Below, piece by piece: positions 13,863-16,582 of a stretch of 16,582 bases of DNA. The stretch is from assembly GCA_964519805.1 (NCBI GenBank), contig CAZFKN010000073.1:1-16582 (forward strand). Reading direction: 5' to 3'. Position numbers and translations under genes: made by a program. Each line of letters starts with the position of its first letter. Within the stretch, counting starts at the first letter, position 1. The notes under the pieces were generated by a model. That model was not told the origin of the DNA. It saw only the letters and a program-made list of their open reading frames with translations, and made no database searches. Source of the DNA: DASQPE01 sp964519805. Its GTDB lineage: Bacteria; Gemmatimonadota; Gemmatimonadetes; Gemmatimonadales; GWC2-71-9.

Positions 13863-14512
13863 CCTCCGCTGCACTGGAGCGGCTGCCCCAGCGGGGTGGC
13901 ATCCACGATCATCACGGTTGTGTCGGCGACGCCGGCTATGGCTCCGGACACCAACGCCGTGCCGGGCGCGACGCCAAGCACCACGGAGGAATCGCCGGAC
14001 GCGGGTGTGACGGTCACGACGAGGCCGTTGCTGGTCCGCCACGTGACGGGACGGATGCCGGCCGCGAGCGGCTTCCCGAGCGAGTCAAACGCTGTGATCG
14101 AGAGGAACGTCGTGAAGCCCTTCCGCAGGCACACGGCGTCAGGGACGACATTGACGCTGAAGACCAGGCGCTTGACCACGAGCGTCAGCGCGGCGGACTG
14201 GGTGCCGGCGGCGGCACTGATCGTCGTCTTGCCGGGGCCCACGCCCGTCACGAGGCCCTGGCTCGTGATCGTCGCGACGTTCCCCGCGCTCGACTGCCAG
14301 TGCACGGCCCGCCCCGACAGGAGATTCCCCGCGCTGTCCCGCGCGGTCACGGTCATGAGCAGCGTATCGCCAACGAAGACGGTGTCCTTCGGGCTCGAAA
14401 TGGTGAGGCTCGCCACCGGCACCAGGCTGGACGGAGTCGGATCCAGAGGGGTTCCGCCGGAGCAACCGATGGCGCCTATGACGACAAGGACCGCAGGTCC
14501 CAAGCGAGCCAC
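13859..14512 (-). CDS. BIG2 (Ig-like) domain lipoprotein coupled to MFS exporter
   Basis: 217 residues from GTG 14512, with a signal segment ARLGPAVLVVIGAIGC and probable lipidated Cys17. A BIG2 domain lies at about 32-113 (PVASLTISSP...GRAVHWQSS...GLVTGVGPGKTTISA). A second, more divergent Ig-like domain lies at about 119-206, with Cys128 and Cys214 that could pair. The frame is also open to a TTG at 14539, but that adds nine uncharged residues and no ribosome-binding site; both starts are weakly supported. The C-terminus overlaps the MFS start by ATGA, so the two are made together. It is related in style, though not in length, to the BIG2 domains of the RCC1 lipoprotein on the other strand. 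It is a cell-surface or periplasmic binding protein; the ligand is unknown. Confidence 0.82.
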   Translation of the reverse strand: MARLGPAVLVVIGAIGCSGGTPLDPTPSSLVPVASLTISSPKDTVFVGDTLLMTVTARDSAGNLLSGRAVHWQSSAGNVATITSQGLVTGVGPGKTTISAAAGTQSAALTLVVKRLVFSVNVVPDAVCLRKGFTTFLSITAFDSLGKPLAAGIRPVTWRTSNGLVVTVTPASGDSSVVLGVAPGTALVSGAIAGVADTTVMIVDATPLGQPLQCSGG

Positions 14513-14539
14513 GTGAGTACCCCAGGAGGAGGTTGGCAA

Positions 14540-14981
14540 AGCGGGTGCACTGCAAAGATCGACAATTGTCGTCGGAAACTAAAGACGTGCAACCGGCGCG
14601 ACTTACCGGCGGCGCGCGAGAGCTGCCGGGTGCGCGGGGCCTTGCACCTCCGTCTTGCCCCGGCATAAGTCGTTTTCCCACCGCGAGAAAGACGACCCGG
14701 CCGAGCATCCCGCACCCGGCCTGATTTGTGCCTTTGTGGTCAGCCGAATGTCCCGCAGAATTCTTGCCGCCTGCGCGGTCCCAACTCTTGCGCTCCGGTT
14801 GCGCTCCGCACCCGCCCTTGCCCAGGGGGAGGCGGCGTCCGTCGCGCTTTCCGATCCGAGCCGGTTGCCCGAGGCCGCAGGTGGCGGCCGGGGCGGACCG
14901 CGCTGCCCGCCGACCATGCGTTACGTCCGGGCATGTACCTCCGGATTCCTGGCTGACGAACACCTCAACGCCGAGCCACCG
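14540..14981. other. Stretch of about 440 nt without a confident gene
   Basis: Open frames here have poor codon choice and no recognisable domain. It should hold the promoter and leader of the minus-strand lipoprotein-MFS operon. Visible structure is a 12-bp perfect palindrome at 14560-14571, an inverted pair TGCCGGG (14624-14630) / CCCGGCA (14659-14665), and a direct repeat TTGCGCTCCG at 14788 and 14799. A plus-strand frame from ATG 14749 begins with a signal-like MSRRILAACAVPTLAL and runs into the small membrane protein, but its codon use before 14982 is unconvincing. Confidence 0.5.
14560..14571. promoter_or_regulatory. Perfect 12-bp palindrome, possible operator
   Basis: CGACAATTGTCG is self-complementary and AT-centred in a very GC-rich region, 48 nt upstream of the lipoprotein GTG start. 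Such a position and symmetry suit a dimeric repressor, but no regulator gene is adjacent and only one copy is seen. Confidence 0.3.
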
Positions 14982-15185
14982 ATGGCACCCGAGTCCGCGA
15001 CATCCGCCGCAACCGTCTCCGCACCCGCCCCGCATCAGGCGTTCGACCGTACCGCCGTCGCGATCCTCGGGACGATGGTGTCGCTCATCGTGGTACTCGC
15101 CGCGGTGCTGATCACCGTGTCGGTGCGCCCCAGCACGAACCCGGCGCCTACAGCGCAAACATCGCCACCCCCGCACCGAGCATAA
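14982..15185 (+). CDS. Possible small single-pass membrane protein
   Basis: 67 residues from ATG 14982. A Ser/Ala/Pro-rich N-terminus is followed by one strong transmembrane segment at about 27-48 (AVAILGTMVSLIVVLAAVLI) and a short Pro/Thr-rich tail. Third positions in the membrane part are almost all G or C, like real genes here, unlike the same frame upstream. There is no clear ribosome-binding site. Its last 38 nt overlap the 3' end of the NRAMP gene on the opposite strand. No family is recognised. It may be spurious or may belong to a longer frame starting further left. Confidence 0.4.
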   Translation: MAPESATSAATVSAPAPHQAFDRTAVAILGTMVSLIVVLAAVLITVSVRPSTNPAPTAQTSPPPHRA

Positions 15186-16434
15186 GCAAGGTCGCGAAGG
15201 CGACGGCGGTCCGGCTGAGCCACGAGCTCGGCTGCCCCTCCATGAGGCGCCGGTCCACCGCGACGGCAAGGATGCCGACGAGCAGCAACGGCGCCAGCAG
15301 GCCGTTCAGCACCGCACTCCAGAAGAGCGCGCGCAGCGGATTCACCTTCGTGAAATCGAGCCCGATCCCGCCGAGCATCGCCAGCACGACCACCACATAA
15401 AACCTCGGGGCCGTGCGGAGGCTCCGGTCGAGCCCCTGCTTCCAGCCGAAGGTCTCGGCAAGCGAGTAGGCCGCGGATCCGGCGAGCGTCGGGATCGCGA
15501 GCAGGCCCACGCCGATCAGGCCCGCCGCATAGAGGCCTGCCGCGAGGCTCCCCGCCAGGGGCTTGAGCGCCAGCGCCGCCTCACGTGAGGTCTGGAGATC
15601 GGTGATCCCGGCACGGTGCAGCGTGAGCGCTGTCGTGAGGATGATGAAGAACATCACCAGGTTCGAGAAGAACGTCCCGACCCCCACGTCCATCCGGCGC
15701 GCGCGGAGCTCGCGGGGGCTGGCGCCTTGGCGTCGGCCGAGCGTTACGCGTCCTTGCGCCTTCTCCTCCTCCACCTCCTGCGACGCCTGCCAGAAGAAGA
15801 GGTACGGGCTGATGGTCGTGCCCAGGATCGCCACCAAGGTGCCCCAGGCATCACGCGTCGCCGGGAGATGCGGCACGAGCGCGTCGCGGGCGACCGCCAG
15901 CCAGTCCGGGTGGAGCGAGATGCCGGTGACGACGTACGCCAGCAGCACGAGCGCGAGCCACTTGAGCACGCGGGCGATGCTCCGGTAGTGAAAGCGGATC
16001 GTGGCCCACGCGATGAGCACGGCAAACGCCACGACCCAGTAGTGGGAGTCGAGTCCGGAGAACATCTCGGCTGCGTCGGCCATGCCCGACAGATCGGCGC
16101 CGATGTTGATCGTGTTTGCGATGAGGAGCGTGGCGGCGCAGACCACCACAAGCCACCGCGGGAACTTGTGCCGCAAGCCGGCCGTGAGACCCCGACCGGT
16201 GACCATGCCGATGCGCGCGCACATCATCTGGACCGCGGCCATGAGCGGCCAGGTGAGCAGCGCCGTCCAGAGCATCGACGTGCCGAGCTGCGCACCCGCG
16301 ATGGAGTAGGTCGCGATGCCGGAGGGATCGTCATCGGCGGCCCCGGAGACCACACCCGGGCCGAGCGCGCTCAGAAAGCGGTGGATGGCGGAGCGGCGAA
16401 GCGGGGGAACGGGGGCGGATGCGGCGTCGGCCAT
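15148..16434 (-). CDS. NRAMP-family divalent metal transporter with non-canonical site
   Basis: 428-residue inner-membrane protein with about 11 hydrophobic segments and the overall NRAMP (SLC11) pattern. Examples are LGPGVVSGAADDDPSGIATYSIAGAQLG in segment 1, NTINIGADLSGMADA in segment 3 and AILGTTISPYLFFWQASQEVEEE in segment 6. The canonical segment-1 motif DPGN reads DPSG (36-39) and the segment-6 MPH motif reads SPY (209-211), so the Met and His that favour Mn2+/Fe2+ are absent. NRAMP relatives with altered sites include Mg2+ transporters, so the ion cannot be assumed. ATG 16434 has only a weak GGGGG upstream. No manganese riboswitch is visible between it and tRNA-Thr. It converges on the small membrane ORF. 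Confidence 0.88.
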   Translation of the reverse strand: MADAASAPVPPLRRSAIHRFLSALGPGVVSGAADDDPSGIATYSIAGAQLGTSMLWTALLTWPLMAAVQMMCARIGMVTGRGLTAGLRHKFPRWLVVVCAATLLIANTINIGADLSGMADAAEMFSGLDSHYWVVAFAVLIAWATIRFHYRSIARVLKWLALVLLAYVVTGISLHPDWLAVARDALVPHLPATRDAWGTLVAILGTTISPYLFFWQASQEVEEEKAQGRVTLGRRQGASPRELRARRMDVGVGTFFSNLVMFFIILTTALTLHRAGITDLQTSREAALALKPLAGSLAAGLYAAGLIGVGLLAIPTLAGSAAYSLAETFGWKQGLDRSLRTAPRFYVVVVLAMLGGIGLDFTKVNPLRALFWSAVLNGLLAPLLLVGILAVAVDRRLMEGQPSSWLSRTAVAFATLLMLGAGVAMFAL

Positions 16435-16459
16435 GTGTGCGACGGGCCCCCATATGCAG

Positions 16460-16485
16460 AGCGCCCGCTGTTTCTAGCGGGCGCT
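16460..16485. terminator. Hairpin between tRNA-Thr and NRAMP gene
   Basis: Perfect 10-bp stem AGCGCCCGCT (16460-16469) / AGCGGGCGCT (16476-16485) with a 6-nt loop, 25 nt past the tRNA-Thr 3' end. In the tRNA direction it is not followed by a T-run. It is probably the tRNA transcript end, but a weak intrinsic terminator by sequence; it could also let some transcription run into the NRAMP gene. Confidence 0.55.
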
Positions 16486-16510
16486 TTCGGATGCTTCGGG
16501 TGCAGCGGAG

Positions 16511-16582
16511 AGCCACTGGTCGGACTTGAACCGACGACCGCCCGATTACGAATCGGGTGCTCTACCGCTGAGCTACAGTGGC
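16511..16582 (-). tRNA. tRNA-Thr (anticodon CGT)
   Basis: Complete, ending exactly at the window edge: acceptor GCCACTG/CAGTGGC, D stem GCTC/GAGC, anticodon stem CCCGA/TCGGG with loop TTCGTAA, T stem GTCGG/CCGAC with loop TTCAAGT, and discriminator T. Anticodon CGT reads ACG. CCA is not encoded. Confidence 0.96.

Noticed and set aside
13863..14042. 60-residue N-terminal extension of the MFS protein
   Set aside because: Arg/His-rich, overlaps the lipoprotein gene and would precede a normal MFS N-terminus. The ATGA overlap at 13862 is a better start.
13248..14516. 422-residue plus-strand open frame
   Set aside because: Antisense to the MFS and lipoprotein genes, which have good start overlap and recognisable domains.
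14724..14740. TTTGTG-CCTTTGTGG stretch resembling an environmental intergenic repeat
   Set aside because: Only two imperfect units are present and no second copy is in the window, so it cannot be told from chance.
14603..14917. 104-residue minus-strand open frame
   Set aside because: No ribosome-binding site, no domain and poor codon choice. It lies in the likely upstream region of the lipoprotein operon.
16435..16510. Manganese (yybP-ykoY) or magnesium riboswitch before the NRAMP gene
   Set aside because: The gap is only about 75 nt, is occupied by the tRNA-side hairpin, and shows none of the conserved riboswitch bases.

Overview
The window is about 16.6 kb of very GC-rich bacterial chromosome with strong GC bias at third codon positions. 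The gene content fits a soil or sediment bacterium, most likely Gemmatimonadota or a close relative. The markers are exported proteins with BIG2 and RCC1 repeats, an ECF sigma / zinc-finger anti-sigma / DUF4097 operon, a Tat-exported DUF885 peptidase-like protein, and tRNA genes without encoded CCA. The phylum is an inference from gene style; there is no rRNA or other marker gene here.

Layout. Urocanate hydratase (hutU, minus strand) lies at 49-1713. A divergent plus-strand pair at 1836-2802 encodes a small cupredoxin and an exported His-containing helical protein, probably a periplasmic metal (copper) handling unit. A three-gene plus-strand operon at 2966-5159 encodes an ECF sigma factor, its membrane anti-sigma factor and a DUF4097 beta-rich surface protein. 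An SCP2-like protein (5204-5629) and tRNA-Pro(GGG) with its terminator (5661-5764, minus) follow. Next on the plus strand come a DUF885 protein (5826-7790), an acidic Trp-rich 61-residue protein (7946-8131) with a strong terminator, a PAS-PAS-GGDEF-EAL protein with a degenerate EAL domain (8330-10507), and a lipoprotein of three BIG2 domains plus a seven-unit RCC1 propeller (10528-12501). On the minus strand lie an MFS exporter translationally coupled to a BIG2 lipoprotein (14512-12591), a weakly coding stretch (14540-14981), an NRAMP-family transporter with a non-canonical metal site (16434-15148), and tRNA-Thr(CGT) at the right edge.

The most unusual signal is a family of intergenic elements at 1-52, 8144-8227 and 12507-12609. 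Each is built from 7-nt units beginning GTRA (GTRAACN or GTRAGAG). The units are arranged as converging inverted arrays around a G-run/C-run hairpin; the first element is cut by the window edge. Almost every unit carries a TGA or TAA, and since 7 = 1 mod 3, three consecutive units stop all reading frames. Two genes, hutU and the MFS gene, take their stop codon from such a unit, and a third ends 5 nt before one. These look like combined translational-stop and transcript-end cassettes, comparable in style to the short tandemly repeated heptamers described in cyanobacteria.

No mobile element, CRISPR array or phage gene was seen.
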